DNA of 64,000 bases. Source: Rhizobium sp. ICMP 5592. Its GTDB lineage: Bacteria > Pseudomonadota > Alphaproteobacteria > Rhizobiales > Rhizobiaceae. The notes beneath the pieces are model-generated. The model was not told where the DNA came from and ran no database searches. It was given only the letters and a program-made list of their open reading frames with translations. The translations under genes and the position numbers were made by a program. Every line of letters starts with the position of its first letter. The first letter of the stretch is position 1. The DNA lies in NCBI RefSeq assembly GCF_009498525.1, contig NZ_QSNT01000003.1, positions 1-64,000 of the forward strand. Reading direction: 5' to 3'. Shown in pieces: positions 8,056 through 14,531 of this stretch.

Positions 8056-8090
8056 GCCGGCGCCGGTTTTTACGGGGGCGCGGCGCCGGC
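8056..8090. repeat. Second GC-rich inverted repeat
   Basis: GCCGGCGCC (8056-8064) pairs with GGCGCCGGC (8082-8090) around an AT-containing loop. It stands 8 bp from the previous hairpin, so the only sizeable gap in the leftward operon is largely filled by two tandem stem-loops. Confidence 0.5.
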
Positions 8091-8122
8091 CTCTGATGTG
8101 CGCTGAAGCAGTGGGGGTGACT

Positions 8123-8218
8123 TCAGCGTGCACCGGGTTCGATTGGTGGGGCAGCCCCGCGCGGCCGGAGCTGCCCCTTGATGCCGTCGCGGGATGCGAG
8201 GCCGCGACGGCACTTCAT
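8123..8218 (-). CDS. Possible 31-residue basic peptide
   Basis: The ATG at 8218 overlaps the stop of the upstream membrane protein (ATGA) and encodes MKCRRGLASRDGIKGQLRPR plus eleven residues. The only support is this coupling pattern, which recurs at almost every junction of the operon. Composition is Arg/Gly/Pro-rich and could be non-functional read-on. Confidence 0.25.
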   Translation of the reverse strand: MKCRRGLASRDGIKGQLRPRGAAPPIEPGAR

Positions 8219-8331
8219 TTGCGCCGGCGATCGCGAGCGATACGGATCACCTCCGGCAGCTTCCGGAACAGCATCCAGAAGAACAGAGCGGTGACCGCGA
8301 CGCCGGCGGCGATGGCGCAAGAGAAGATCAT
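8215..8331 (-). CDS. 38-residue single-pass membrane protein
   Basis: The ATG at 8331 overlaps the previous TGA. The product starts MIFSCAIAAGVAVTALFFWM, a transmembrane segment of about 20 residues, followed by the basic tail FRKLPEVIRIARDRRRK, predicting N-out/C-in insertion. It is too short to be seen by size-filtered gene calling, but the frame is bounded by coupled start and stop codons. Function unknown. Confidence 0.55.
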   Translation of the reverse strand: MIFSCAIAAGVAVTALFFWMLFRKLPEVIRIARDRRRK

Positions 8332-8444
8332 CGCCGGCGTCTCCAGGCCTCGGCCTTCTGCGGCCGCAGGCTGAGCAGCGTCAGGATCGACCAGGCGCCG
8401 ACATTCATGCCGACCAGGAAGGCGGTGCAGATGAGGGCGATCAT
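8328..8444 (-). CDS. 38-residue single-pass membrane protein
   Basis: The ATG at 8444 overlaps the TGA of the upstream gene and its own TGA overlaps the next ATG. The product starts MIALICTAFLVGMNVGAWSI, a hydrophobic segment of about 25 residues, and ends with the basic tail RPQKAEAWRRRR. Two adjacent tiny membrane proteins with the same size and topology suggest a pair that acts together, but no family is recognised. Confidence 0.55.
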   Translation of the reverse strand: MIALICTAFLVGMNVGAWSILTLLSLRPQKAEAWRRRR

Positions 8445-8698
8445 TGGGTGCCTCCCATCCGCAGGTGGCGATAGAGCAGCTTGCGCCGCTCAGCGCCGTT
8501 GATGTCGTCGATGGCGAAAGCGGCCTCGACGACGAAGGAGGCGACGGCGCTCTGCTGATCGAGCCGGCGAAGCTCGAGCTCGATCAGATCGAGCTTGGCG
8601 GCTTCGCGCTCTTTCAGGTCGGCGATCAGCTGCAGGGTCAAGGCGTCCTGCTCCTGGCCGAGGGCTTCAAGCCTGGCGATCAGCTCACGCGGTTCCAT
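8441..8698 (-). CDS. Phage coiled-coil hypothetical protein
   Basis: An 85-residue protein starting MEPRELIARLEALGQEQDAL. Heptad-like Leu/Ile spacing from residue 5 to 50 (LIADLKEREAAKLDLIELEL) predicts a coiled coil, followed by a second helix and the basic end RRKLLYRHLRMGG. It overlaps the upstream gene by 14 nt and the downstream membrane-protein gene by ATGA. Function unknown. Confidence 0.6.
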   Translation of the reverse strand: MEPRELIARLEALGQEQDALTLQLIADLKEREAAKLDLIELELRRLDQQSAVASFVVEAAFAIDDINGAERRKLLYRHLRMGGTQ

Positions 8699-8963
8699 GG
8701 GAGCCTCCCTGTTTCAGCCTCGCGGCGGCGATCGCGCCGCCCGTCGTCGGCTCCAGACCGGCGCGGGTCCGCCGCACGAGTTCCATGTCCTCGAGCGCGC
8801 GCACGGTCTGAACTTCGAAACGCTTGTTGCCGATCTGCCATTTGCCGTTGCGCAGCGCCTGGTGGCGAAAGAAGCAGATGGCGCCAAGCGCGTTCTGCTG
8901 CGGCTTCGTCAGGATCTTGCGCGGATCGACGACGGCCGGGTTTTCCGTGAGGGGCGTCATCAT
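8685..8963 (-). CDS. Phage hypothetical protein, winged-helix-like
   Basis: A 92-residue protein starting MMTPLTENPAVVDPRKILTK. The pattern KPQQNALGAICFFRHQ, KRFEVQTVRALEDMELVRRT, RAGLEPTTGGAIAAARL resembles a small winged-helix unit (helix, recognition helix, wing). That resemblance is by eye only. The start overlaps the upstream TGA (ATGA). It belongs to the leftward operon. Confidence 0.55.
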   Translation of the reverse strand: MMTPLTENPAVVDPRKILTKPQQNALGAICFFRHQALRNGKWQIGNKRFEVQTVRALEDMELVRRTRAGLEPTTGGAIAAARLKQGGSHGTA

Positions 8964-9331
8964 GCGTGCCCGCCTTGCTCGGAAGGAAGCTCGATGCCGA
9001 CGGCGCCGATCGGACCCTTGGTGAAGGCGTGCTCGAGGATCTTGTCGAACGCCATCTGGAAGTGATCGACCAGATGCTCTTGATCATCGGCGCTGAAGGG
9101 CAGCAGGAAGCTGTACATGAATTCCGCTGCAGCGCCGGCCACTGCCTCGACGATGGTGTGCAGGTCCGTTCCACGGTTGCTTTCCGCCAAGGCGAGCAGC
9201 ATCAGTTGTACGGAAACCTCGCGATTGCGCTGCAGGCATTTCGCGCCCTTGCTTGCCGAAGCCGGCAAGGTCATTGCTGCGATCGAGGCTCTGAGGCTTA
9301 CCTCTGCCGCTGAGAGATCGTAATGCCTCAT
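8960..9331 (-). CDS. Phage hypothetical helical protein
   Basis: A 123-residue protein starting MRHYDLSAAEVSLRASIAAM; the ATG at 9331 overlaps the previous stop. Mostly helical with hydrophobic stretches (VSVQLMLLALAESNRGTDLH, TIVEAVAGAAAEFMYSFLLP) and an acidic helix (DDQEHLVDHFQMAFDKILEH). No signal peptide or known motif. Second gene of the leftward operon. Confidence 0.6.
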   Translation of the reverse strand: MRHYDLSAAEVSLRASIAAMTLPASASKGAKCLQRNREVSVQLMLLALAESNRGTDLHTIVEAVAGAAAEFMYSFLLPFSADDQEHLVDHFQMAFDKILEHAFTKGPIGAVGIELPSEQGGHA

Positions 9332-9642
9332 GCCCCTACCCCCGTATTGTCGACGACGACGCGCGGGCCGCCGGCATTGACATAGGCGGCGCGCAGGTGG
9401 GCGCGGTCGGTGGCGATGTTGATGGCGGTTCTGGCGCCGACGGCCTGGGCGGCCTTGCGGTCGCCATAGGTGCGGATCCAGATCTCGATCGCCGCGCGCG
9501 ACCAGCGCTTGCGGCCGGGCAGCCGCGACGGCATGCCCTCTTCGTTGACGAGCTGGCTGACCTTGCGCATGAAGGTCGGCCGCCCGAGACCGAGCGCCGC
9601 GGCAATCTCGCCGGCCTCGATCGTCGTTTCCTGTAGGGTCAT
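9328..9642 (-). CDS. Helix-turn-helix-like protein, first gene of leftward operon
   Basis: A 104-residue protein starting MTLQETTIEAGEIAAALGLG. The ATG at 9642 has GGAG nine bases upstream; an in-frame GTG at 9657 is less likely. Residues 10-55 look like an HTH/excisionase-type unit (EIAAALGLGRPTFMRKVSQL then GRKRWSRAAIEIWIRTYGDR, where the second part resembles the wing W-sRaaIe-W pattern of MerR/Xis-like proteins). It could be the excisionase or an early regulator; this is inference from position and fold. The candidate operator at 9660-9670 lies just upstream of its start. Confidence 0.6.
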   Translation of the reverse strand: MTLQETTIEAGEIAAALGLGRPTFMRKVSQLVNEEGMPSRLPGRKRWSRAAIEIWIRTYGDRKAAQAVGARTAINIATDRAHLRAAYVNAGGPRVVVDNTGVGA

Positions 9643-9659
9643 GTTTCGCGTCTCCACAG

Positions 9660-9670
9660 TTGCAAATCAC
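9660..9670 (-). promoter_or_regulatory. Candidate repressor operator (leftward, proximal)
   Basis: TTGCAAATCAC, the exact reverse complement of GTGATTTGCAA found at 9699 and 10682. It sits 18 bp upstream of the first leftward gene, where a repressor would block transcription. Confidence 0.6.
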
Positions 9671-9698
9671 TGCGAAAACGAGAATGCACAAATGCAAT

Positions 9699-9709
9699 GT
9701 GATTTGCAA
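9699..9709 (+). promoter_or_regulatory. Candidate repressor operator (leftward, distal)
   Basis: GTGATTTGCAA, identical to the site at 10682 and inverted relative to the one at 9660. The two leftward sites face each other 28 bp apart in an AT-rich stretch that should hold the leftward promoter. Confidence 0.6.
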
Positions 9710-9828
9710 ATACAAATGTGAATTTCACGCAAACTTACAATTTGCGCACATTCTCATGCATTGGATGAGTTAGCTCTAATCGTCACAATTGCAAATATGA
9801 GCCGAGCCTCACGATAGAAATCGGGCAT

Positions 9829-9968
9829 GCCTTCAGTTCAGTGCGGCGCAACCTTCAGGGCTAGCCCTCAGTTCAATGCGCGGACAGCTTCGGGGCGCGC
9901 CCTGAATTCAGTGCGCAACCAAAGATAGGGCAAGCCCTCAGTTCAATCTGAGTGAAAGAATTGCGACA
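9829..9968. repeat. Four tandem repeats of exact 35-bp period
   Basis: A conserved 17-bp core (consensus GCCCTCAGTTCAATGCG) starts at 9829, 9864, 9899 and 9934, so the period is exactly 35 bp. The remaining 18 bp of each unit is diverged. The array lies between the repressor stop and the leftward promoter region. Copy 3 contains the palindrome CTGAATTCAG. Function unknown. Confidence 0.8.
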
Positions 9969-9974
9969 TCGGCC

Positions 9975-10616
9975 TTAATGGCGGATATGTGCGCCGCCAA
10001 CAACGACGCCGACGATGACGACGTTCTCGTTGTCGACGATCTCCGGAATGCCGGGCTCTTCAGAGGAAGAGGCAGTCAGCAGGTAAGGCGTGCGCCAGAC
10101 GCGAAACAGCGTTTCGGCGGTGCCACGGCGAAAATCATATTTCTGAGCACAAACAGCGTCGCCATTGCGCGGCTGCTCATCACGATCGACCATGACGACC
10201 ATGCCGGCAGGGTAACCCACCGCCGCGATCGTGCCGGTCTTGAGACGCCAAAGATCAATGGAGTTAGATCGGGAGATCGTTTCCGCGAGCGATTGCTCGA
10301 GCGGATTGAGGGTCGTCTTGTCGACGACATAGGGGGTTGCCTCGCCTTCGCTGAAAGCCTGAATGCGCGGCTTTACCCTGGCCTCATAGGCAGGGACCTT
10401 CGTTGCATCCTCAATCTTCTTGACGCTTCTCGCCGTGAGCGTGTGCCCATCGGTATCGTTATTCTTGAAGCGCGTTAAAGTTGAGGGCGTCAGCCCGGAA
10501 ACGCGCGCGATCTCCGTGAGCGTGATGTTCCCGGATTTTGCAATGTGGTCAAGCCACGCTAACTGCTGGTCGCGCAAAGTCGTCATGCGCGGAAATATCG
10601 CAGTTTGCAAACCCAT
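9975..10616 (-). CDS. CI-type phage repressor with S24-like C-terminal domain
   Basis: A 213-residue repressor starting MGLQTAIFPRMTTLRDQQLA (an ATG at 10586 is an alternative). Residues 25-60 are a lambda-repressor-like HTH (ITLTEIARVSGLTPSTLTRF). The C-terminal part has the beta-rich S24/LexA-like layout (GMVVMVDRDEQPRNGDAVCA, AETLFRVWRTPYLL, NVVIVGVVVG). The usual Ser of the S-M motif and the Lys of V-K-R are not seen (YPAGM and LFRVWR instead), so RecA-triggered self-cleavage may be lost. It is divergent from the Cro-like gene and flanked by the candidate operators; it should maintain lysogeny. Confidence 0.8.
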   Translation of the reverse strand: MGLQTAIFPRMTTLRDQQLAWLDHIAKSGNITLTEIARVSGLTPSTLTRFKNNDTDGHTLTARSVKKIEDATKVPAYEARVKPRIQAFSEGEATPYVVDKTTLNPLEQSLAETISRSNSIDLWRLKTGTIAAVGYPAGMVVMVDRDEQPRNGDAVCAQKYDFRRGTAETLFRVWRTPYLLTASSSEEPGIPEIVDNENVVIVGVVVGGAHIRH

Positions 10617-10642
10617 GTTCAAAACTCAATACAGCTATTGAC

Positions 10643-10674
10643 TTTGCACACCAAATCACACCGGTATGTGCAAA
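10643..10674. promoter_or_regulatory. Inverted repeat in the repressor/Cro intergenic region
   Basis: TTTGCACA (10643-10650) and TGTGCAAA (10667-10674) are perfectly inverted with 16 bp between. They share TTTGCA with the GTGATTTGCAA sites and probably form part of the right operator/promoter complex. TTGACT at 10639-10644 could be a -35 element, but no clear -10 is seen. Confidence 0.5.
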
Positions 10675-10681
10675 AGCAATA

Positions 10682-10692
10682 GTGATTTGCAA
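10682..10692 (+). promoter_or_regulatory. Candidate repressor operator (rightward)
   Basis: GTGATTTGCAA, third identical copy, 13 bp upstream of the Cro-like start codon. Its presence on both sides of the repressor gene is the layout expected for left and right operators of a temperate phage. Confidence 0.6.
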
Positions 10693-10705
10693 ATTGGATG
10701 CTGCA

Positions 10706-10939
10706 ATGCACACGTTTGACGAGATTGATACCAGACGCCAGAGGCTGGGCCTCACGCAGAAGGAACTTTGTGGCAAGGCCGACGTCCACGAAAGCACATA
10801 CAGCCGCTATTGCGGGCGCGACGCGGCCGGCAGTCCGACGCCCCGGATCCTCCGGAAGCTCGACGCGGCGGTCAGAGAGATCGCCCAGGAGCGCGGTATC
10901 GTCTTCGTCGACGACAAGACCGGCGAGGTGCGGCAATGA
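10706..10939 (+). CDS. Cro-like HTH protein
   Basis: A 77-residue protein starting MHTFDEIDTRRQRLGLTQKE. Residues 5-45 form an HTH_3/XRE-type motif (RRQRLGLTQKELCGKADVHE, STYSRYCGRDAAG), followed by a helix and a short beta segment (ERGIVFVDDKTGEV). As the first rightward gene, divergent from the repressor and next to an operator, it is the natural Cro counterpart. Its TGA overlaps the next ATG. Confidence 0.75.
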   Translation: MHTFDEIDTRRQRLGLTQKELCGKADVHESTYSRYCGRDAAGSPTPRILRKLDAAVREIAQERGIVFVDDKTGEVRQ

Positions 10940-11247
10940 AAAAGCCCGTCTCCACCGATGAGCTGCGCCGGCTGATCGACGTCGTCGAGCTGCAGCTGTG
11001 CATGGTGCCCGACTGGAAGTATGAGGATCGCGACAGCTGGGGACGGCATGACGCCGGGCTCAGCAAGATGGTCGATCATCTGATCGAGAGGGAACGCGGC
11101 AGGTTCGGCAAACTGCGCATGGACGATCGTTTCATGACGCTCGCCGGCATCCGGACCACCTGCACCTCCGGCCTGCACGGGCTGTTCACCAACTGGATCA
11201 ATGCCGCCAAGCGCGAGATTGCCGCACGACAGGATGATGCGCCATGA
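10936..11247 (+). CDS. Phage hypothetical protein
   Basis: A 103-residue helical protein starting MKKPVSTDELRRLIDVVELQ. ATG overlaps the Cro-like stop and its own TGA overlaps the next gene. Charged helices (AGLSKMVDHLIERERGRFGK) and a Trp-containing C-terminal helix (LHGLFTNWINAAKREIAARQ) are visible; no known motif. Confidence 0.6.
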   Translation: MKKPVSTDELRRLIDVVELQLCMVPDWKYEDRDSWGRHDAGLSKMVDHLIERERGRFGKLRMDDRFMTLAGIRTTCTSGLHGLFTNWINAAKREIAARQDDAP

Positions 11248-11528
11248 GCGAGACCCTGCAGATCTGCACGGCGTTCAAGGCTCCGGTCGAGCCGACGCCG
11301 GCGGACAATACCCGATTTCACGAGATGTTCCTGACGAACCTCAACAGCGAGGCGGAAAGCCGTGGCTGGAAGGGGTCTGCCGTCTGCCAGTACATCCGCA
11401 TCGACGGCTACGTCTCCATCTCGATCGAGCCCGGCAACGCGCCGGCGAGCATGAAGGATTTGCGGGCGTTTCGCGAACGGCAGCGCCAGGCAGAGCGCGA
11501 GCAACCGGAACAAGGGAGATTGGTGTGA
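11244..11528 (+). CDS. Phage hypothetical protein
   Basis: A 94-residue protein starting MSETLQICTAFKAPVEPTPA. A central beta pair (AVCQYIRIDGYVSISIEPGN) is followed by a charged helix rich in Arg/Glu/Gln. It is coupled to both neighbours (ATGA before, TGATG after). Function unknown. Confidence 0.6.
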   Translation: MSETLQICTAFKAPVEPTPADNTRFHEMFLTNLNSEAESRGWKGSAVCQYIRIDGYVSISIEPGNAPASMKDLRAFRERQRQAEREQPEQGRLV

Positions 11529-12334
11529 TGGATGCAGCAATCAATTTGGATCTCGGCCAAGAGCCGGAACTGCAATGGACCGAGCTTTCGAAGATCCGCG
11601 TCGACAGCAGCTATCAGCGCCCGATGAAGAAAAAACGAGTAGCGCAGATCCTCCGGGATTTCCGTTGGGCGCAGTTTGGCGCACTGCAGCTCGTCGACCA
11701 GGGCGACGGCAGCTATACCGTCTATGATGGCCAGCACCGTTTCGAGGCAGCCAGGCTCCATCCGGCGATCGAGGCCGTGCCGAGCGTAATCGTTCGCCTC
11801 GACCAGGCCTATGAGGAAGCGCAAAGCTTCCTCGGCGTCAACATCAACCGCAGTTCGATCTCCACCGTCGAAAAATATTGGGCCGGCATCGAGGCCGGCG
11901 ATGAGATGATGATGCGGATCTGCGCCGTGCTAGAGGAGGCTGGCTGCGAGGTCGTGCCGCCGGGAACGAAGTCGCCGGCGCCGAACCGTACCAGCTCCGT
12001 TACTGCGATCGAGCGCGCGATCCTGCGGTACGGCGATCTGGCAGTGCAGAAGGCCTGCATGACGCTGATCGCTTCCTGGCCAAAAGACAATGGAGCGCTG
12101 AACGGCGTGATTATCCAGGCGCTGGCTCGGCTCTACCGCAACAACAAGACGATCGACATCGAACGCCTGGTACTGAAGTTGCGGGCAAAGGACCGGCGTA
12201 TCCTCATTGGCGATGCCGAAGCGCTTCGGAAGATGGGCGGCGGCGATGCACCACTGGCGCTCGCGAAGGCTCTTGTCGAGATCTACAACAAAGGCCTGCA
12301 GCTCAATCATATTCAGATCGGAGCGAAGGCATGA
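11528..12334 (+). CDS. ParB/Srx-fold nuclease-like phage protein
   Basis: A 268-residue protein starting MDAAINLDLGQEPELQWTEL. Residues 15-90 have the ParB/sulfiredoxin-like pattern: LSKIRVDSSYQRPMKKKRVA, then GALQLVDQGDGSYTVYDGQH-RFEAAR, where DGQHR is the phosphate-binding/catalytic box. The helical C-terminal half is of the kind seen in phage proteins with this domain (DUF6551-like). ParB-box proteins bind or nick DNA and some hydrolyse CTP; which applies here is unknown. No ParA partner is nearby, so a partition role is unlikely. Start at 11528 by TGATG coupling. Confidence 0.75.
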   Translation: MDAAINLDLGQEPELQWTELSKIRVDSSYQRPMKKKRVAQILRDFRWAQFGALQLVDQGDGSYTVYDGQHRFEAARLHPAIEAVPSVIVRLDQAYEEAQSFLGVNINRSSISTVEKYWAGIEAGDEMMMRICAVLEEAGCEVVPPGTKSPAPNRTSSVTAIERAILRYGDLAVQKACMTLIASWPKDNGALNGVIIQALARLYRNNKTIDIERLVLKLRAKDRRILIGDAEALRKMGGGDAPLALAKALVEIYNKGLQLNHIQIGAKA

Positions 12335-12633
12335 CACACGCGCTCATCGACTTCGCCAAAGATGTTACCAACGACGCCCGCCGGGCCGATGACCTCCGCA
12401 GCGCGATCGATTTTCTAAAGTGCGCAGACCAAATCGGCGCGCTCAAATACGCCGAGGTGCGTTGGGCGCAGGATCTCCTCAAGGGCGATAACGGTTCCTA
12501 TCAGGCCGCCAATCTCGTCGATCGCCACATTTTCAACATGTGGCCCGACATTCATTTTGCAGTTTTGACGCGTGCCCAAGAGGAGCTGGCGGCCATCGAG
12601 GCCCGCTACGCGCCACTTCTTGGAAGTTCCTGA
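12331..12633 (+). CDS. Phage hypothetical protein
   Basis: A 100-residue protein starting MTHALIDFAKDVTNDARRAD. Helical with a Trp-rich middle (YAEVRWAQDLLKGDNGSYQA, FNMWPDIHFAVLTRAQEELA). Its ATG overlaps the upstream stop. No recognised motif. Confidence 0.6.
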   Translation: MTHALIDFAKDVTNDARRADDLRSAIDFLKCADQIGALKYAEVRWAQDLLKGDNGSYQAANLVDRHIFNMWPDIHFAVLTRAQEELAAIEARYAPLLGSS

Positions 12634-12691
12634 TTTCTGATCTCAACCAATGCCGATTTGTATTGTGTACGGCCACCTAACCCGGTGGTGC

Positions 12692-13207
12692 ATGCTGAAT
12701 TTTACCGAGCTTGATCTGATGATGAAAGCCTCCGCCGTGAGTGACGCGGCCGTCATTCGCATGGCGGGCCTGCAGACGAGCTATCTAGCCCGGCTTCGCG
12801 CCGGCCAGAAAAAACTTACGCCTGTCATGGCAAACCGGATCCGCCTGGCGATCGCGCGGATCAAGCGCGGGGAAACGTCGATCGACGGCTCCCTGCCCTC
12901 GGCCTGCTATCGCCTGGCGGTCGCCTATGTGGCCCGCGAGCGCGGCCGGACGCCGGACTTCGTGTTGTCGGCCGATCCCGGCAAGCGGGCGACGGCCGAC
13001 AAGATCTGGATGGAGGCGGCGCAGCTGCGGCGCTGGGCGATCTACATCGCCAATGTCTATCTCAACGTGCCCCAGGCCGAGCTCGCCCGCGCCGCCTGCA
13101 TGAGCAAGGCGGCCGTCAGCTACGCCATGAACGACGTGGAAGACGAGCGCGGGGATCCGGAGCTGGAAAAGCTGCTGGCGGCCGTGGAAGGGGCTTTTTC
13201 GTCATGA
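12692..13207 (+). CDS. DnaA domain IV-like / double-HTH phage protein
   Basis: A 171-residue protein; the ATG at 12692 (MLNFTELDLMMKASAVSDAA) has GGTGG just upstream, while the alternative at 12650 has no ribosome-binding site. Residues 10-60 are an HTH-like segment (VIRMAGLQTSYLARLRAGQK). Residues 105-155 (AAQLRRWAIYIANVYLNVPQ, AELARAACMSKAAVSYAMND) mimic the DnaA domain IV arrangement of a basic helix then HTH that reads the DnaA box. No AAA+ domain is present. It may recruit or imitate the host initiator, or act as a regulator. Confidence 0.6.
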   Translation: MLNFTELDLMMKASAVSDAAVIRMAGLQTSYLARLRAGQKKLTPVMANRIRLAIARIKRGETSIDGSLPSACYRLAVAYVARERGRTPDFVLSADPGKRATADKIWMEAAQLRRWAIYIANVYLNVPQAELARAACMSKAAVSYAMNDVEDERGDPELEKLLAAVEGAFSS

Positions 13208-13413
13208 GCACCCTTGATCGGTCCGACGAAACACTTTCGACGTCTTCCGCCATGAGCGGCGCGATCGACGAGCGCCAGGCACTGGCAGCCATCGTGCTCT
13301 GGAACTCCGGCCATTTCGACACCGCCGACATCGGCCAGCTGCTCGATGTGCGCGAAGACGCCGTCTATCGCACATTGCATGCGGCTCGCCATGTCGCCAG
13401 GGGGAAACGCTGA
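13204..13413 (+). CDS. Small HTH-containing phage protein
   Basis: A 69-residue protein starting MSTLDRSDETLSTSSAMSGA. Residues 27-65 (LAAIVLWNSGHFDTADIGQL, LDVREDAVYRTLHAARHVAR) form a sigma-70-region-4/HTH-like unit. ATG overlaps the upstream stop and its own TGA overlaps the primase ATG. It may be a DNA-binding partner of the replication genes. Confidence 0.6.
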   Translation: MSTLDRSDETLSTSSAMSGAIDERQALAAIVLWNSGHFDTADIGQLLDVREDAVYRTLHAARHVARGKR

Positions 13414-14531
13414 TGACCCGCGATCGCGACACCGACGATATAAAGCAGGGCCTGAAGCGGGAGATCAAAGGTCTCTGCAAGAAGCTGTTGCCGGACGGGC
13501 GCGAGCAAGGTCGGCTTTGGGTTTCCCACAACCCGGTAACCGCCGATTACGACAAGAGCCCGGAACTCAAGGTGGCGCTGACGCGGGATATCGGCGCCTG
13601 GCGCTGCTGGCGGGCGGATGAAAAAGGCGATGTGATCGGCCTCATCCAATATGTGAAGCGCTGCGATTTTCGCGAGGCGATGGATTTTGCCCGGGATTTC
13701 CTCGGGATCCGGCGGATGACGCGGGAGCAGTATCAGCGGTTTCAGCAGGTCGTCCAGGCCGATCGGCAGCAGGAAGACGAGCAGGCCGAGCAAAAGCGGC
13801 TGAAGCGCCTGCAGGCGGCCGAGCGGCTGTTCAACCAGGGCTACCAGGACGGCGCCGGAAGTGCTGCCGAGGCCTATGCGCTGCGCTATTTTGCGGCCCG
13901 CGCCATCCCGCTCGAGACGATCCCGAACCGCGATCGCTCGACGATGCGGTTTTCCTCGGCCACCGAATATTGGCGGCGGGCGGAATATCGCAACGATGGC
14001 GGCCGGCGGATCAAGGTGAAGCCCGGGCCGGAATACCCGGCCATTCATACCGCCATGCGGACGGATAGCGGTCAAATTGCAGCCGTCCACTGCACTTTCC
14101 TCTCGCCGCTCGGCCCGAAAAAGCTGCCGGTCGGCAAGGATGAGAGCGCAAAGCTGATGTTCGGCGAGGCCAAGGGCGCGATGATCCGGATCTCCCACGG
14201 CCCGGAAGGCGAGCCGCCGGAAACGGCGATGGTCCCGCACCTGCTGATCCTCTGCGAAGGCATCGAGGACGGGCTTTCGCTTGCCCGCGCCTGCCCCGAG
14301 GCCCGCGTCTGGGCTGCCGGCAGCCTGTCGGCCATGGCGAGCGCGCCCGTGTGGCTCCCTTGCGTCTCCGCCGTCATCGTCGCCCAGGACAATGATTGGA
14401 GCAACAAGACCGCTGAGAAGCAGTTTCAGCGTGTGCTCGAGGCGCTTGCCGCCGCCGGCAAGCCGATCACCACGATCGCCAGCCACGTCGGCAAGGATTT
14501 CAACGATATGGCCCAGGAAGGGGATGAGTGA
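13413..14531 (+). CDS. Phage DNA primase (Toprim family)
   Basis: A 372-residue primase that would make RNA primers for phage DNA synthesis. The C-terminal Toprim domain is clear: LLILCEGIEDGLSLA (catalytic Glu, about residue 275) and VIVAQDNDWSNKTAEKQ (DxD metal site, about 325-330). The N-terminal part (RLWVSHNPVTADYDKSPELK...GAWRCWRADEKGDVIGLIQY) has the shape of the CHC2/zinc-binding region but lacks the cysteines, so metal binding there seems lost. Residues 105-140 are a charged linker helix. The ATPase/helicase partner is at 17388. Confidence 0.82.
   Translation: MTRDRDTDDIKQGLKREIKGLCKKLLPDGREQGRLWVSHNPVTADYDKSPELKVALTRDIGAWRCWRADEKGDVIGLIQYVKRCDFREAMDFARDFLGIRRMTREQYQRFQQVVQADRQQEDEQAEQKRLKRLQAAERLFNQGYQDGAGSAAEAYALRYFAARAIPLETIPNRDRSTMRFSSATEYWRRAEYRNDGGRRIKVKPGPEYPAIHTAMRTDSGQIAAVHCTFLSPLGPKKLPVGKDESAKLMFGEAKGAMIRISHGPEGEPPETAMVPHLLILCEGIEDGLSLARACPEARVWAAGSLSAMASAPVWLPCVSAVIVAQDNDWSNKTAEKQFQRVLEALAAAGKPITTIASHVGKDFNDMAQEGDE

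Noticed and set aside
9829..9968. CRISPR array
   Set aside because: Repeats are only 17 bp with 18-bp intervals, are imperfect, and no cas gene is present.
11528..12334. ParB of a plasmid-type partition system (phage-plasmid)
   Set aside because: No ParA or parS-like array nearby, while an integrase and perfect att sites show chromosomal integration.
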